Assembly (NCBI RefSeq): GCF_022026155.1
Contig: NZ_CP085041.1
Span: 280,306 to 344,305 of the forward strand
Source: Dissulfurimicrobium hydrothermale
GTDB taxonomy: Bacteria > Desulfobacterota > Dissulfuribacteria > Dissulfuribacterales > Sh68
Length of the DNA: 64,000 nt
Direction of reading: 5' to 3'
Shown here: positions 8,070 to 18,157 of the stretch, one piece after another
How the letters are laid out: every line of letters begins with the position of its first letter
Position numbering within the stretch: the first letter of the stretch is position 1
Translations under genes and position numbers: made by a program
Notes under the pieces: generated by a model
What the model saw: only the letters and a program-made list of their open reading frames with translations
Told to the model about the DNA's origin: nothing
Database searches by the model: none

Positions 8070-9503
8070 ATGAACAATAAATTAAAGACCGTTTTTGAAC
8101 GCGCTGTTTTGTTTTTTATAGATGCCGCTGCCATCTCTTTAATTTTAGGCCTATCTGTTTTTGTTAGAACGGATATCCTACCTATTCTATATTCCGGCTT
8201 TCGCGGGGATTTTAGTGTAATCACTTTTAAAAATATCTGGTGGTTTCCCATCGTATGGCTCTTTTTTTATTATTACGAGGGGCTTTACACAAGGAGATTT
8301 TCTTTATGGGACGAGGTCATGTCCATATGGAAGGTCTCGTTTTTAGCCACAATAGGGGTCTTTACCCTAGTATCAATGGGGAAATTGAGCGGGGAGGTCT
8401 CGAGAACGGTAATCGTATTGATGGGAGGGCTTTCGCTGGTATCCCTGCCGCCCATAAGGATGGCTGCAAAAGCGGTGCTCAGGATGTTCGGTCTCTTGAA
8501 AAAGAGGGTGATAGTGCTTGGGGCTGGCAAGACCGGGGTGCGGATAATCCAAGCCCTTAGCAGGGAACCCAACTATGGCTATGAGATATTAGGTATCCTT
8601 GATGACGATCCGGAAAAGGCCGGCATGCGGATTGAAGGTGTCAAAGTCCATCATGGCGTGGACAACGTCTTTAAATATTTAAAAAGGATGAGGGTCACGG
8701 ATGTGTTCATCGCCATGCCATCGGCAGGCCGCGAAAGGCTCCAAAATCTCATAAACAACCTCCAGCATAAGGTAGATGGCATCTCATTTGTGCCCGATAT
8801 GTTCGGTGTCGCCGTCCTTGGCGCCGAACTCCAGCACTTTTTCAACGAGCAGACCTTTGCGTTCGAGATCAAAAACAACCTTGCAAGGCCCTTGAATGTC
8901 TTTGTAAAGCGGAGTTTCGATATGGGTCTGAGTCTCATTTTGCTTGTCTTGTTGGCAGTGCCCATGCTGGTTATAGCCATTATGATAAGGCTTGATTCAA
9001 AAGGTCCAGTCATATTTTCCCAGGAGAGGATCGGGAGGCATGGCAGGTTATTCAAATGCCTCAAGTTCAGAACCATGTATCTCGGCGCGGATGAAAAACT
9101 CAATGAGATACTGGAAAAGGATCCGAAGGCCAGAGCTGAATGGGAAGACCGATGGAAACTTAAAGATGACCCTAGGGTGACGAGGGTGGGACGTTTTTTG
9201 AGGAAAACGTCGTTTGATGAACTGCCACAGATACTGAACGTGCTAAAGGGTGACATGAGCCTTGTGGGTCCAAGACCGTATCTTCCGAGCGAGAGGTCTT
9301 TTGTCATGGCACAGGGTGATACGATCCTGAGCGTGCTTCCCGGCATAACCGGGTTATGGCAGGTCTCAGGGAGAAATGAGGCGCCCTACAGCGATAGGAT
9401 CGGGCTCGATACTTGGTATGTCAGGAACTGGAACCTAGGTCTCGATGTCATTATCTTGATGAAGACCATTCGTTGTGTAATAAAACAGGAGGGGGCCTAT
9501 TGA
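8070..9503 (+). CDS. Polyprenyl-phosphate hexose-1-phosphate transferase (WbaP/WcaJ type)
   Basis: This enzyme starts O-antigen or exopolysaccharide repeat units by moving a sugar phosphate from a UDP-sugar to undecaprenyl phosphate. The 477-residue protein has several N-terminal membrane helices, then a Rossmann CoA-binding-like domain (VIVLGAGKTGVRII), one more hydrophobic hairpin, and the C-terminal sugar transferase domain with FKCLKFRTMY, SFDELPQILNVLKGDMSLVG and PGITGLWQVSGR. No other polysaccharide genes are next to it, so the sugar is unknown. Confidence 0.9.
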   Translation: MNNKLKTVFERAVLFFIDAAAISLILGLSVFVRTDILPILYSGFRGDFSVITFKNIWWFPIVWLFFYYYEGLYTRRFSLWDEVMSIWKVSFLATIGVFTLVSMGKLSGEVSRTVIVLMGGLSLVSLPPIRMAAKAVLRMFGLLKKRVIVLGAGKTGVRIIQALSREPNYGYEILGILDDDPEKAGMRIEGVKVHHGVDNVFKYLKRMRVTDVFIAMPSAGRERLQNLINNLQHKVDGISFVPDMFGVAVLGAELQHFFNEQTFAFEIKNNLARPLNVFVKRSFDMGLSLILLVLLAVPMLVIAIMIRLDSKGPVIFSQERIGRHGRLFKCLKFRTMYLGADEKLNEILEKDPKARAEWEDRWKLKDDPRVTRVGRFLRKTSFDELPQILNVLKGDMSLVGPRPYLPSERSFVMAQGDTILSVLPGITGLWQVSGRNEAPYSDRIGLDTWYVRNWNLGLDVIILMKTIRCVIKQEGAY

Positions 9504-9579
9504 ATACGGATTGAATTGTGTTTAATATAGAATTTCTGATACTGAGAAGGGCCTCAAGTTCGGGCAGCTATAAATTTTT

Positions 9580-9682
9580 GATAGCCGGGTCCTGCGCAAC
9601 GAAACCCTGTGGACCCCGCCAGGTCCGGAAGGAAGCAACGGCAGCAGGTAATTTCGTGTGCCGCAGGGGTGCCTGGCTATCA
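9580..9682 (+). ncRNA. ffs: Signal recognition particle RNA (4.5S type)
   Basis: The conserved apical loop region CCAGGTCCGGAAGGAAGCA is present, flanked by CCTGTGGACCC and GTGCCGCAGGGGTG. The ends pair (GATAGCC with GGCTATC). The length of about 103 nt fits the small bacterial form. It lies just upstream of dnaX, a common arrangement. Confidence 0.95.
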
Positions 9683-9739
9683 TTTTCTGTTGTTCCTTAT
9701 GCACGCTGATTGTTTTATTTGGATCATTAATCAATTGTT

Positions 9740-11398
9740 ATGTCTTACTTAGTCCTTGCCAGGAAATGGCGGCCTCAGACCTTTGAAGATGTCGCCGGCC
9801 AGCGTCATGTCACGCGGACCCTTCAAAATTCTATTGAGATGGGAAGACTCTCGCATGCCATGATCTTCAGCGGAGCTAGAGGGGTGGGCAAGACGTCCGT
9901 GGCCAGGATACTTGCCAAGGCCATAAATTGTGAGGCCGGCCCTGCGAAAAACCCATGCAATAGATGCGTGCAATGTGTGGAGATCACCGAAGGTCGCTCG
10001 GTGGACGTCCAGGAGATAGACGCGGCGTCGAACAGGGGTATTGATGAGATAAGGCTTTTGAAGGAAAATAGTCGATTCCACCCGTCTTTTTGCAGATGCA
10101 GGGTCTATATAATAGATGAAGCGCATATGCTGACCAAAGAGGCGTTTAATGCACTCCTGAAGACCCTTGAGGAGCCGCCTGATCATGTCTATTTTATTTT
10201 AGCAACAACCGAGCCCCAAAAGATCCCTGTCACCATACATTCAAGGTGCCAACACCATGTCTTCAAGAGATTGGGTGCGGCCGCGCTTGCCGCCCACGTC
10301 GACAAGATCGCCCACGCCGAAGGTCTCAGGCTCGACCGTGAAGTCATCATGCTCCTTGCGAGAGAGGCCGGGGGAAGCGTCAGGGATGCCCTCAGCCTGC
10401 TTGATCAGGTTGTAGCATTCGGCGCATCTTCCCTCGAAGAGGTGTGTGAGGCGCTTGGAGTGATCAGTTCTCAGGTCATGCGGGATATGGCCGGGGCCGT
10501 TATCAAAGGTGACGTGGCGGGCATGTTGAGCATCCTGGATGACGTACAGGGCTATGGTGTCGATCTCAAGCGGTTTGCCTCAGACCTCACCCTTTATCTT
10601 AGAGATATGCTTGTAGTGAAGGAGCTTGGGCCTGAGCGGGCCGATGGCCTTGTCGTGCTGTCCAGAGAGGACATAAACGAACTCAGCCCACTTTTGTCCG
10701 ATGTAAGCCCGAACGGGCTTATGCAGATGCTCGATGCCATGATGAAAGGGCTCGATGCCATAGGGCGGAGCTCAACCCCAAGGATCTCCTTGGAGATATT
10801 GCTCATGCGTCTCATCCATATGAGGGATGCCGTTAAGATAGATGAGATATTAAGGCGTCTCAACGAGCTCCGGTCTCCAGTGGGGTCCGAAGCTGTTTCC
10901 CCTGCATCTTCGTCTGTGTCAAACAGCACATCGATGGACTCTATGGAGATCAAGACAGGATCTATTGCCTCAACTGAAGGACCGGCACCGCTGTCAGGTG
11001 GGAGCTGGGAGGATTTTCTCTGTTTTACAAGGAAAAGGAGCCAGCCGCTTGCGTCAAAGCTTGTGTGCTGCAAGCAGGTTAATGTAGACGAAAATAACGG
11101 GATAATAAGGCTTTTGTGCGTACCAGGCATGCACTATGACCTGCTTTCCGAGAGAGATAATATATCACGTCTTCAAGACCTCGCCAGGGAGTTCTATAAG
11201 AGACCTGTTAGTTTGGTCGTAGAGGTCTTGAAAAAAGAAGATGAAGCCAGCGGCAGCATGCCGAATGGTTCAAAAAAATCATCCGCACGCGACGAACTTT
11301 TGAGCGCCCCTCTGGTAAAGAAAGCCATAAAGGTATTTGACGCCAGGATCATGGATGTTAAATTGTTTCCCGACAAAGACAGGGATGGTTCGTTTTGA
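9740..11398 (+). CDS. dnaX: DNA polymerase III subunit gamma/tau
   Basis: The clamp-loader ATPase. Walker A GARGVGKTS is near residue 45, the zinc module includes CNRCVQC, Walker B is VYIIDEAHML, and the sensor region is LATTEPQKIPVTIHSRCQ. At 552 residues it is near the lower end of the family, with a shortened Ser/Thr-rich linker (about 390-430) and a tau-like C-terminus. A frame-slippage site for a gamma form was not identified. It heads the run dnaX-ybaB-recR. Confidence 0.95.
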   Translation: MSYLVLARKWRPQTFEDVAGQRHVTRTLQNSIEMGRLSHAMIFSGARGVGKTSVARILAKAINCEAGPAKNPCNRCVQCVEITEGRSVDVQEIDAASNRGIDEIRLLKENSRFHPSFCRCRVYIIDEAHMLTKEAFNALLKTLEEPPDHVYFILATTEPQKIPVTIHSRCQHHVFKRLGAAALAAHVDKIAHAEGLRLDREVIMLLAREAGGSVRDALSLLDQVVAFGASSLEEVCEALGVISSQVMRDMAGAVIKGDVAGMLSILDDVQGYGVDLKRFASDLTLYLRDMLVVKELGPERADGLVVLSREDINELSPLLSDVSPNGLMQMLDAMMKGLDAIGRSSTPRISLEILLMRLIHMRDAVKIDEILRRLNELRSPVGSEAVSPASSSVSNSTSMDSMEIKTGSIASTEGPAPLSGGSWEDFLCFTRKRSQPLASKLVCCKQVNVDENNGIIRLLCVPGMHYDLLSERDNISRLQDLAREFYKRPVSLVVEVLKKEDEASGSMPNGSKKSSARDELLSAPLVKKAIKVFDARIMDVKLFPDKDRDGSF

Positions 11399-11427
11399 TT
11401 CAATTTGTTAAAAGAGAGGAGCAAAGT

Positions 11428-11742
11428 ATGCAACCCAACATGAAGGAAATGATGAGGCAGGCGCAGAGGCTTCAGGCCAAGATCGCACAGCTTCAGGAAG
11501 AACTTGTCCAGAAGAAGATAGAGGCCTCTGCCGGCGGTGGGATGGTCAAGGCCGTGGCCAATGGAAAGCCAGAAATCATCTCCATTACCATAGAAAAAGA
11601 AGTGGTGAACCCTGACGATGTCGAGATGCTTCAAGACCTCGTTGTGGCTGCTGTAAACGAGGCTATCCTACGGGCAAAGGAGATGGCCGAGGAGGAGATG
11701 TCCAAAATCACAGGTGGTCTCAGGATCCCTGGTCTCATTTAA
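11428..11742 (+). CDS. ybaB: Nucleoid-associated protein YbaB/EbfC
   Basis: A 104-residue DNA-binding protein (PNMKEMMRQAQRLQAKIAQL at the start, then ASAGGGMVKAVANGKPEI). A GAGAGGAG site precedes the ATG at 11428; the frame is open further upstream but overlaps dnaX. The dnaX-ybaB-recR order is widely conserved in bacteria. Confidence 0.95.
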   Translation: MQPNMKEMMRQAQRLQAKIAQLQEELVQKKIEASAGGGMVKAVANGKPEIISITIEKEVVNPDDVEMLQDLVVAAVNEAILRAKEMAEEEMSKITGGLRIPGLI

Positions 11743-11747
11743 CTTCT

Positions 11748-12356
11748 ATGTCATCAGTATTTCCCCCTGCACTGGAGAGATTAATGAAGAATATAGAGAG
11801 GCTTCCTGGCGTCGGCGAGAAGACCGCCATGCGTTTCGCTCTCCAGATACTTAAATGGCCGGAGGCGAAGGCCAGGGAGCTGGCGGATTCTGTCGCCGAG
11901 CTCCACCGGAAGATAAGGCTCTGTTCATCATGTTTTGCCTTTTCCGAGGAGGACCCGTGCCGGATATGCGTGGACCCCAAGCGCGAGCATGATGTGATCT
12001 GTGTGGTTGAGGATCCAGGCGATATGCTTGCCATAGAGAAGTCCGGGGCGTTCAGAGGACTTTATCACGTCCTTCACGGCGTTATCTCCCCGATGGACGG
12101 CGTGGGTCCTGAACAGCTTAAGATATCCGAGCTTGTAAGCCGCATCGCCAGGGACGGTATAAAAGAGGTGATTATTGCAACCAGCAGCACCGCTGCCGGC
12201 GAGGCTACGGCCGCCTATCTCTGCGACATCCTCAAAGGCACTGGTACATGGGTGACGCGTATAGCATGCGGTATCCCCATGGGCATGGACATCAAATATG
12301 CAGACACCATGACCTTGAAGCGAGCACTCTCGGCAAGGGAACGGATAAAGACCTAA
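11748..12356 (+). CDS. recR: Recombination mediator RecR
   Basis: RecR helps RecF/RecO load RecA at gaps. A helix-hairpin-helix (LPGVGEKTAMRFA) is near residue 20, the four-cysteine zinc finger (CSSCFAFSEEDPCRIC) near 57, and the Toprim domain begins VVEDPGDMLAIE. The C-terminal signature ACGIPMGMDIKYADTMTL is present. The length of 202 residues is standard. It follows ybaB by 5 bp. Confidence 0.96.
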   Translation: MSSVFPPALERLMKNIERLPGVGEKTAMRFALQILKWPEAKARELADSVAELHRKIRLCSSCFAFSEEDPCRICVDPKREHDVICVVEDPGDMLAIEKSGAFRGLYHVLHGVISPMDGVGPEQLKISELVSRIARDGIKEVIIATSSTAAGEATAAYLCDILKGTGTWVTRIACGIPMGMDIKYADTMTLKRALSARERIKT

Positions 12357-12381
12357 CCCTGAGCTGGCCTTCACAAAAACT

Positions 12382-12406
12382 CTAGCGCGGAAGTCCGCAG
12401 GCTTTA
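12382..12406. terminator. Hairpin between recR and hisD
   Basis: GCGGA-AG-TCCGC with flanking CTAGC/GCTTTAG arms, between two convergent genes. There is no T-run, so it is only a possible terminator or mRNA end. Confidence 0.3.
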
Positions 12407-13723
12407 GTCGGGGGTTATTGAATTGAGTCTTGTTTCTATAGACCTTGCATGGGCCGTAAGCCCTTCCTTTTCTGCAAGGGCGATTATGTCCCTGGCGTCA
12501 TCTGCAAAACCTTTTTTTGTATATGATATGATGCTTGAACGTTTGAGGAATGTCTCGACGCCGAGGGCTGAAGAGAATCTTGCCGTCCCCATGGTGGGCA
12601 AGACGTGGTTCGGCCCGGCGATGTAGTCTCCAACAGGTTCAGGGGTGTAATCGCCGAGAAAGATGGCCCCGGCATGGCGTATATGAGGAAGCACCTCCCA
12701 TGGATCCCTGACCATCAGTTCAAGGTGTTCGGGCGATATCCTGTTCGCCAAAGACACGGCCGCGTCGAGGCTGTTGACAGCCAATATGAGGCCGTTATCT
12801 CTAAGGGCACTTATCGCAGTCTCTTTTCTCTCAAGCCCTGCCGCCAATCGCTCAACCTCTACTGCTACATCTTTTCCAAGTCCTGCATCTGTGGTTATCA
12901 GTACGGCGGTTGCCATCGGGTCATGCTCGGCCTGCGACAGAAGATCCGCAGCCACATATCCCTTGTCTGCACCCTTGTCCGCTATGATCACTACCTCACT
13001 CGGTCCTGCAATCATATCTATGCCTACAAGCCCTGAGACGAACCTTTTAGCTGCGGCGACGTAGATATTGCCAGGGCCCGCAACTACATCAACAGGGGCG
13101 ATCGACTCGGTACCGTATGCCATTGCACCGATGGCCCATGCGCTGCCGGCCTTATATATCTCATTTATGCCGCACAAGGACGCCGCGGCCAAGATATGTG
13201 GATCTATCTCCTTTTTGTCGTTGGGCGGGGTTGCGAGGACGATCCTTTTTACCCCTGCGATCTTTGCCGGGATGGCGTTCATGAGCACGGATGAGACAAG
13301 CGGTGTCAGACCGCCCTTGCCACCAGGCACGTAGAGGCCAGCGGCGTCTACGGGTCGGACCATTTGGCCGAGCACCACACCGTTTTCCCTGGTCATCATC
13401 CATGAATTCGGCAATTCGTGCCTATGGAATTCCTCGATGTTTTTTATGGCCTTTCCAAGGCTCGCAAGGAAGTTTTCATCCACCCTTGAACGGGCATCCT
13501 CCATTTCTTCAGAGGTGACCTTCAAGTCTTCACGGGAAAAGTCAGGGGCATCGAACATGCGCGTGTATCTTACAAGGGCATCGTCCCCGTAGACCATTAC
13601 ATCTTTCAATATCTCTTTTACGGCATATTCTATGTCTTCCTTGATGTCGAATCTGCGAGAACACAGGGCATTGATCCTGGCGTCCCCTTCATCAGAGGGA
13701 TAAGAAATCGGTGTTATGATCAT
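12404..13723 (-). CDS. hisD: Histidinol dehydrogenase
   Basis: HisD catalyses the last two NAD-dependent oxidations of histidine synthesis. The 439-residue protein shows GLYVPGGKGGLTPLVSSVLM, AGPGNIYVAAAKRFV, GPSEVVIIAD and SQAEHDPMATAVLIT, and the C-terminal ISPEHLEL motif. No other his genes are nearby. Confidence 0.96.
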   Translation of the reverse strand: MIITPISYPSDEGDARINALCSRRFDIKEDIEYAVKEILKDVMVYGDDALVRYTRMFDAPDFSREDLKVTSEEMEDARSRVDENFLASLGKAIKNIEEFHRHELPNSWMMTRENGVVLGQMVRPVDAAGLYVPGGKGGLTPLVSSVLMNAIPAKIAGVKRIVLATPPNDKKEIDPHILAAASLCGINEIYKAGSAWAIGAMAYGTESIAPVDVVAGPGNIYVAAAKRFVSGLVGIDMIAGPSEVVIIADKGADKGYVAADLLSQAEHDPMATAVLITTDAGLGKDVAVEVERLAAGLERKETAISALRDNGLILAVNSLDAAVSLANRISPEHLELMVRDPWEVLPHIRHAGAIFLGDYTPEPVGDYIAGPNHVLPTMGTARFSSALGVETFLKRSSIISYTKKGFADDARDIIALAEKEGLTAHARSIETRLNSITPD

Positions 13724-13750
13724 ATTTCTCCCTTTTTGAGATTTTTGACC

Positions 13751-14419
13751 TTAAGCCAAAAGCACAGCTATTATACCAGTTAAAAATATCCCATCGAACG
13801 TCCCTGCGCCGCCGATTGAAACCACCGGCGCGCCAAGATGCCCTACGTCTTTTAGATGTAGGATATCGGCCCCGACAAGGGTCCCGATAACCCCTGATAT
13901 GTAAGCCACGACAGGGGCGTGTTCGCCTGAGGAGAGCATCACAGCCACCAGCGCAGAAAGGAGCGGCGGTATAAAGACCGGCAGGGCGATGCCAAGCCTC
14001 GGCACCGGCCTTGCAAGGAGATAAGATATAATGGTTATTATAAATATGCCGAGTATGGGTTCAAAAAAAAGGCCTTGCTTTACGAAGAGATAGATGGATA
14101 GAAATATCGGAACTACGGCCCCCCCGAGGTTTATGGCTATTATACTGGTGTTTGCGTTCCTTTTGGGTATTTTATAGGTTACGCCGAAATACCTTACTGT
14201 GTCAGGCGCATCTATGTCATCGCCTGCAATGCGCTTTATAGGGATGTTTATGTGGCTGCCGATCAGGGACAGGAGCAAAAAACCGAAGGCCTGAGTTGGG
14301 CTCAGCCCTATCTTTGCAAAGGCGATCGTAATGGCACCTATCTGGATGAAGGCGAACAGCAGCAACAATATAAAGAGAAATATGACGAAATATATTATGG
14401 CGAATGGGTTGAAAAACAT
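13751..14419 (-). CDS. DUF1614 membrane protein
   Basis: A 222-residue integral membrane protein with about seven hydrophobic segments, ending in GGAGTFDGIFLTGIIAVLLA, the hallmark of DUF1614. The function is unknown. It lies 27 bp upstream of hisD on the same strand and may be transcribed with it. A dispersed repeat lies just before its start and may carry or disturb its promoter. Confidence 0.8.
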   Translation of the reverse strand: MFFNPFAIIYFVIFLFILLLLFAFIQIGAITIAFAKIGLSPTQAFGFLLLSLIGSHINIPIKRIAGDDIDAPDTVRYFGVTYKIPKRNANTSIIAINLGGAVVPIFLSIYLFVKQGLFFEPILGIFIITIISYLLARPVPRLGIALPVFIPPLLSALVAVMLSSGEHAPVVAYISGVIGTLVGADILHLKDVGHLGAPVVSIGGAGTFDGIFLTGIIAVLLA

Positions 14420-14449
14420 GGATACATACCTAAGTAGTTATTATAAAGT

Positions 14450-14600
14450 AATGGCGTCGCAAAGGGTCGCCGACTGCCGTGTTGCGCTGCATCCTTCGTC
14501 ACTGCGACGTACAGGGGGTACGCCTCATTCCCCAGGATCTGCGCACCTTGCATTTAAAATTTTTGCTTAGCCATATCATAATGACTTTTACGAGATCATC
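14450..14600. repeat. MITE-like dispersed repeat, copy 1
   Basis: A segment of about 151 bp that is clearly similar to 44202-44355. It shares GTTGCGCTGCATCC, TCGTCACTGCG, CAGGATCTGCGCACCTTGCA and TTTTTGCTTAGCCAT with copy 2. The ends form imperfect inverted repeats: ATGGCGTCGCAAAGG against GATGATCTCGTAAAAG on the other strand. Internal arms CGTAC-AGGGG-GTACG and TGCGC...GCGCA can fold. Confidence 0.75.
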
Positions 14601-14616
14601 AAAAGTAGTTTTTGTT

Positions 14617-14651
14617 AAAAAAAGGGGGGTCTCTTTTCATCGAGACCCCCT
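14617..14651 (-). terminator. Rho-independent terminator after degQ
   Basis: On the minus strand GGGGGTCTC and GAGACCCCC pair around an 8-nt loop and are followed by a run of seven T. It lies 10 bp past the degQ stop. Confidence 0.88.
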
Positions 14652-14660
14652 GCCGTGAAT

Positions 14661-16175
14661 TTACTCTAGGGACAACGTGATATATTGGCTGATCTGCCCG
14701 TATCGTATCCTCAAGAGGACCATCTTGTTCTGTTTCAACAGGGCCTTGTTGAATTCAACAACATTATGTACACGTTGACGGTTCACCTCTTCGATCAGCA
14801 TGCCAGGGCGGAGTCCTGCCTGCGCTGCAATGGAGCCATATTCCACATCCGAGATGACAACGCCTTGACCCCTTTTGTAGCCAAGCTGCTCGGCTATCTC
14901 AGGCGTGATATCTTGTACCGTGAAACCAAGCCGCTCAAGCAGTTTGGGCTGGGTTAATGAGGCCGCAATCCCCTGGGGCTGTTCCGCTATGGTTACAGGG
15001 ATTGAAAGCCTTTTGCCATTGCGTTCGATCTCCAATTTCACCACGGTGCCGGGCGCTGTGAGGGCTATTTTGTTCCTGAGTTCGCCGGAATCGTTTATCT
15101 TCACCCCGTTCAGCTCAATTATGACATCTCCCCGCTTGATTCCGGCCTTTTCCGCAGGGGAGCCATTGGTCACGTCAGCAACCAATACACCCTCTTTCTT
15201 TTTGAGACCGAAAGACTTGGCGAGATCCTCGGTTACGTCTTGGATGACTACACCAAGCCAACCCCTCGTTATCTTGCCCTTGGCTATAAGCTGGTCTTTA
15301 ATGACCTTAGCCATGTTTATGGGTATGGCGAAGCCTATGCCCATATAGCCGCCGCTTTTTGAGAAAATGGCGGTATTTATGCCTATGACCTCCCCATATA
15401 TATTCAAAAGCGGACCCCCAGAGTTACCTGGGTTGATGGCCGCGTCTGTCTGTATGAAGTCTTCATAGTCGCTTATGCCTACACGATCTCTTCCCTTGGC
15501 GCTTATGACACCGACCGTGACCGTCTCCTTCAAGCCGAACGGGTTCCCTATGGCAATGGCCCATTCGCCTACCTCGATCTTGTCTGAATCGCCGAGCTTG
15601 AGTACCGGGAGGTTGGTTGCCGGGATCTTGATCACCGCTATGTCGGACTGTGGATCGGTGCCTATGACCTTTGCCTTGAATTCCCTGCCGTCATAGAGCT
15701 TGACCTTGATGACATCCGCTCCGCTCACTACATGGTTGTTTGTCAGGATGTAGCCGTCTTGACTGATGATAAAACCGGATCCAAGCCCCATCTGGCGGAA
15801 TTTATGCGGATTCCCAAACATCGGCCCTTCCGGCCCGAAAAATCTGCGGAAAAATGGGTCGTTGAAAAATCCGAACGGGTCTTCCTCAGTTATCTGTTCC
15901 TGTTTCAGTGTCTTTTCCACCTGAACTGATACAACAGCAGGGATGGCTGATTTGGCTATGGACGCAAATGCCTTGCCGAGTCTTGCAAGGGTCGTGATAT
16001 CCTGGCCCACTGCGGGTTGGACTGTATTGTGGACCTCGCTGGCCGTACCGCGGATATCGCTGGACGAGAAGGCACAGTGGGATGTCGCCCATACGCCCAG
16101 GCTCAGGACAAGGGCTATGCATATGCTTATTATTACGGGCGCATTTTGAGATTTGAGACGTCTTTTAAGATCCAT
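14661..16175 (-). CDS. degQ: Periplasmic serine protease Do (DegP/DegQ)
   Basis: An envelope protease and chaperone of 504 residues. An N-terminal signal anchor (VIISICIALVLSLGVWA) is followed by a trypsin-like domain with the catalytic triad in NNHVV (His), SDIAVI (Asp) and GNSGGPL (Ser), then two PDZ domains (KKKEGVLVADVTNGSPAEKAG; GVVISDVEYGSIAAQAG). The start at 16175 is set by AGGAGG 6 bp upstream, and the longer frame overlaps ftsH. It overlaps the end of ftsH by 11 bp, which pairs two membrane quality-control proteases in one operon. Confidence 0.95.
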   Translation of the reverse strand: MDLKRRLKSQNAPVIISICIALVLSLGVWATSHCAFSSSDIRGTASEVHNTVQPAVGQDITTLARLGKAFASIAKSAIPAVVSVQVEKTLKQEQITEEDPFGFFNDPFFRRFFGPEGPMFGNPHKFRQMGLGSGFIISQDGYILTNNHVVSGADVIKVKLYDGREFKAKVIGTDPQSDIAVIKIPATNLPVLKLGDSDKIEVGEWAIAIGNPFGLKETVTVGVISAKGRDRVGISDYEDFIQTDAAINPGNSGGPLLNIYGEVIGINTAIFSKSGGYMGIGFAIPINMAKVIKDQLIAKGKITRGWLGVVIQDVTEDLAKSFGLKKKEGVLVADVTNGSPAEKAGIKRGDVIIELNGVKINDSGELRNKIALTAPGTVVKLEIERNGKRLSIPVTIAEQPQGIAASLTQPKLLERLGFTVQDITPEIAEQLGYKRGQGVVISDVEYGSIAAQAGLRPGMLIEEVNRQRVHNVVEFNKALLKQNKMVLLRIRYGQISQYITLSLE

Positions 16176-18147
16176 CTTTTCCTCCTGTTTCATTGGTATT
16201 TTTTTCAATAATAACACGAAACTCCTCGGCACTCATCACCTCTTGGGCCAGGAGCTTGTCAGCCACTCTTCCCAATATCTCCTTATGCCTCCCTATTATA
16301 TCTTTAGCCCTGGCGTCCTGTTCGGCAAGGATGCGGCGTACTTCCCCATCAACCTCGGAGGCAAGCTCTGGCCCCATTGCCTCTATCTGCTGAGGCGCGA
16401 ACTGTTGACGGAGATACGGACTGGTCTCCCTCGAAAGTGCATATGGTCCTATCTTTTCGCTCATACCGAAGCGGCACACCATCCCCCTTGCCATCTCAGT
16501 GGCCATTTCAAGATCATTCTGCGCCCCCGAGCTTATCTCGCCCAGTATCTCTGATTCGGCGGCCCTGCCGCCGAGAGAGACGCAAATCTTGTCCAGGATC
16601 TCATTTTTTGTGATAAGGAACTGCTCCTCCTCAGGTAGTTGAAGCGTGTAGCCAAGTGCGGCCCTGCCCCTTGGTATTATGGATATCTTGGCAACAGGCA
16701 TGGCGTTCGGGCAGTAAAACGCCACAAGTGCATGGCCTGCCTCATGATAGGCCACGCGCCTCCGTTCCTTATCGCCAAGATGTCTGCTCTTGCGTTCCGG
16801 TCCGGCCAATATCTTTTCAACCGCAGCTTCAAGATGCGCTTGCGTTATCTGGCTGTTCTTTTCTCTGGCGGCAAGCAATGCGGCTTCATTCATTACGTTG
16901 GCCAGGTCGGCCCCGGAAAATCCGGGTGTCCTCATGGCTATATCCTTAAGGCTTACACCCGGCGCCAAGGGCTTCCCTTTGGAATGGACTTCCAGTATGG
17001 CCTCTCTACCCCTTGCATCCGGGGCGTCGAGCACCACTTGCCTGTCAAAACGCCCTGGTCTCAAGAGGGCTGGATCCAGTACCTCTGGACGGTTTGTGGC
17101 AGCAAGCAGAATTACGCCAATATTCGGTTCGAAGCCATCCATCTCGACAAGGAGTTGGTTCAATGTCTGTTCCCTCTCTTCATGGCCGCCGGCGATCATG
17201 CCTGCACTTCTAAATTTGCCTATGGCGTCTATCTCGTCTATGAAGATTATACACGGCGCATTTGTCTTGGCCTGGGAAAAGAGGTCTCTTACCCTTGCGG
17301 CCCCGACTCCTACGAACATCTCAACGAATTCAGAGCCGGAAATACTGTAAAACGGCACACCTGCTTCACCAGCAAGGGCCTTTGCAAGGAGGGTCTTGCC
17401 GGTACCAGGCGGACCAAGAAGCAGCACGCCCTTTGGGATCTTCGCGCCAAGCGCCTCATATTTCTGGGGCTCTTTTAAAAATTCCACTACCTCGGCAAGT
17501 TCTTCTTTGGCTTCTTCGCAACCGGCGACGTCTGAAAACCTTACGCCTGTATCCTTTTCCATGGCGACCTTCGCCTTGGATTTGCCTATAGAAAGCAGCC
17601 CGGCCCCGGGTCTTCCCATGCTTCTCATAAGTAAAAACCACAGTCCTACCCAAAAGAGTATCGGCAAGAGCGTGCCCCACACCAACTGACCTAGAAAACC
17701 CTCCTGCAGACCTGAATAATCCACCCCATATTGATCCAGCGTCTCCACGAGTTTGGGGTCTTCAACCCTTGTCGAACGAAAAAGGATGACCTGTCCAGGC
17801 GGATTTATTTTGCTGTTTAGTTGCTGGGCCAATTCTTGGAATGAAACGGCCCTCCTGCCCATCAGGGTGTCGAGATCGCCCGCCTGGTCAGTGGAGGTGA
17901 GTTTCTTCAATTTCTCTTTTATGTCAGGGAGCTCAACCGCCGGACCCTTATAAAGCAGGCCTTTTATCTCGCTTTGATCTATAGTTATTTTTAATATCCG
18001 TCCTTGTTTGACCAAATCTTTGAATTGACCGTAAGGTATTACTTCGGTCTGAAGACTGAGCCACAGATGCGGCAGGCCGAAGATTATAATCAGGCCGATA
18101 ATCCAGTATATGGCGTGGAATATGAGTTTTTTTCTATCTTTATCCAT
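16165..18147 (-). CDS. ftsH: ATP-dependent zinc metalloprotease FtsH
   Basis: A membrane-bound AAA+ protease of 660 residues. Two membrane helices (about 10-30 and 152-173) flank a periplasmic domain, followed by the AAA domain with Walker A GPPGTGKT (245-252), Walker [12 protein letters not shown] and second-region-of-homology [18 protein letters not shown]. The zinc site HEAGH is near residue 470. The ribosome site is unusual: the only candidate lies inside a 13-bp stem-loop that ends 10 bases before the ATG. Confidence 0.96.
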   Translation of the reverse strand: MDKDRKKLIFHAIYWIIGLIIIFGLPHLWLSLQTEVIPYGQFKDLVKQGRILKITIDQSEIKGLLYKGPAVELPDIKEKLKKLTSTDQAGDLDTLMGRRAVSFQELAQQLNSKINPPGQVILFRSTRVEDPKLVETLDQYGVDYSGLQEGFLGQLVWGTLLPILFWVGLWFLLMRSMGRPGAGLLSIGKSKAKVAMEKDTGVRFSDVAGCEEAKEELAEVVEFLKEPQKYEALGAKIPKGVLLLGPPGTGKTLLAKALAGEAGVPFYSISGSEFVEMFVGVGAARVRDLFSQAKTNAPCIIFIDEIDAIGKFRSAGMIAGGHEEREQTLNQLLVEMDGFEPNIGVILLAATNRPEVLDPALLRPGRFDRQVVLDAPDARGREAILEVHSKGKPLAPGVSLKDIAMRTPGFSGADLANVMNEAALLAAREKNSQITQAHLEAAVEKILAGPERKSRHLGDKERRRVAYHEAGHALVAFYCPNAMPVAKISIIPRGRAALGYTLQLPEEEQFLITKNEILDKICVSLGGRAAESEILGEISSGAQNDLEMATEMARGMVCRFGMSEKIGPYALSRETSPYLRQQFAPQQIEAMGPELASEVDGEVRRILAEQDARAKDIIGRHKEILGRVADKLLAQEVMSAEEFRVIIEKNTNETGGKDGS

Positions 18148-18157
18148 GTATGTCTTA

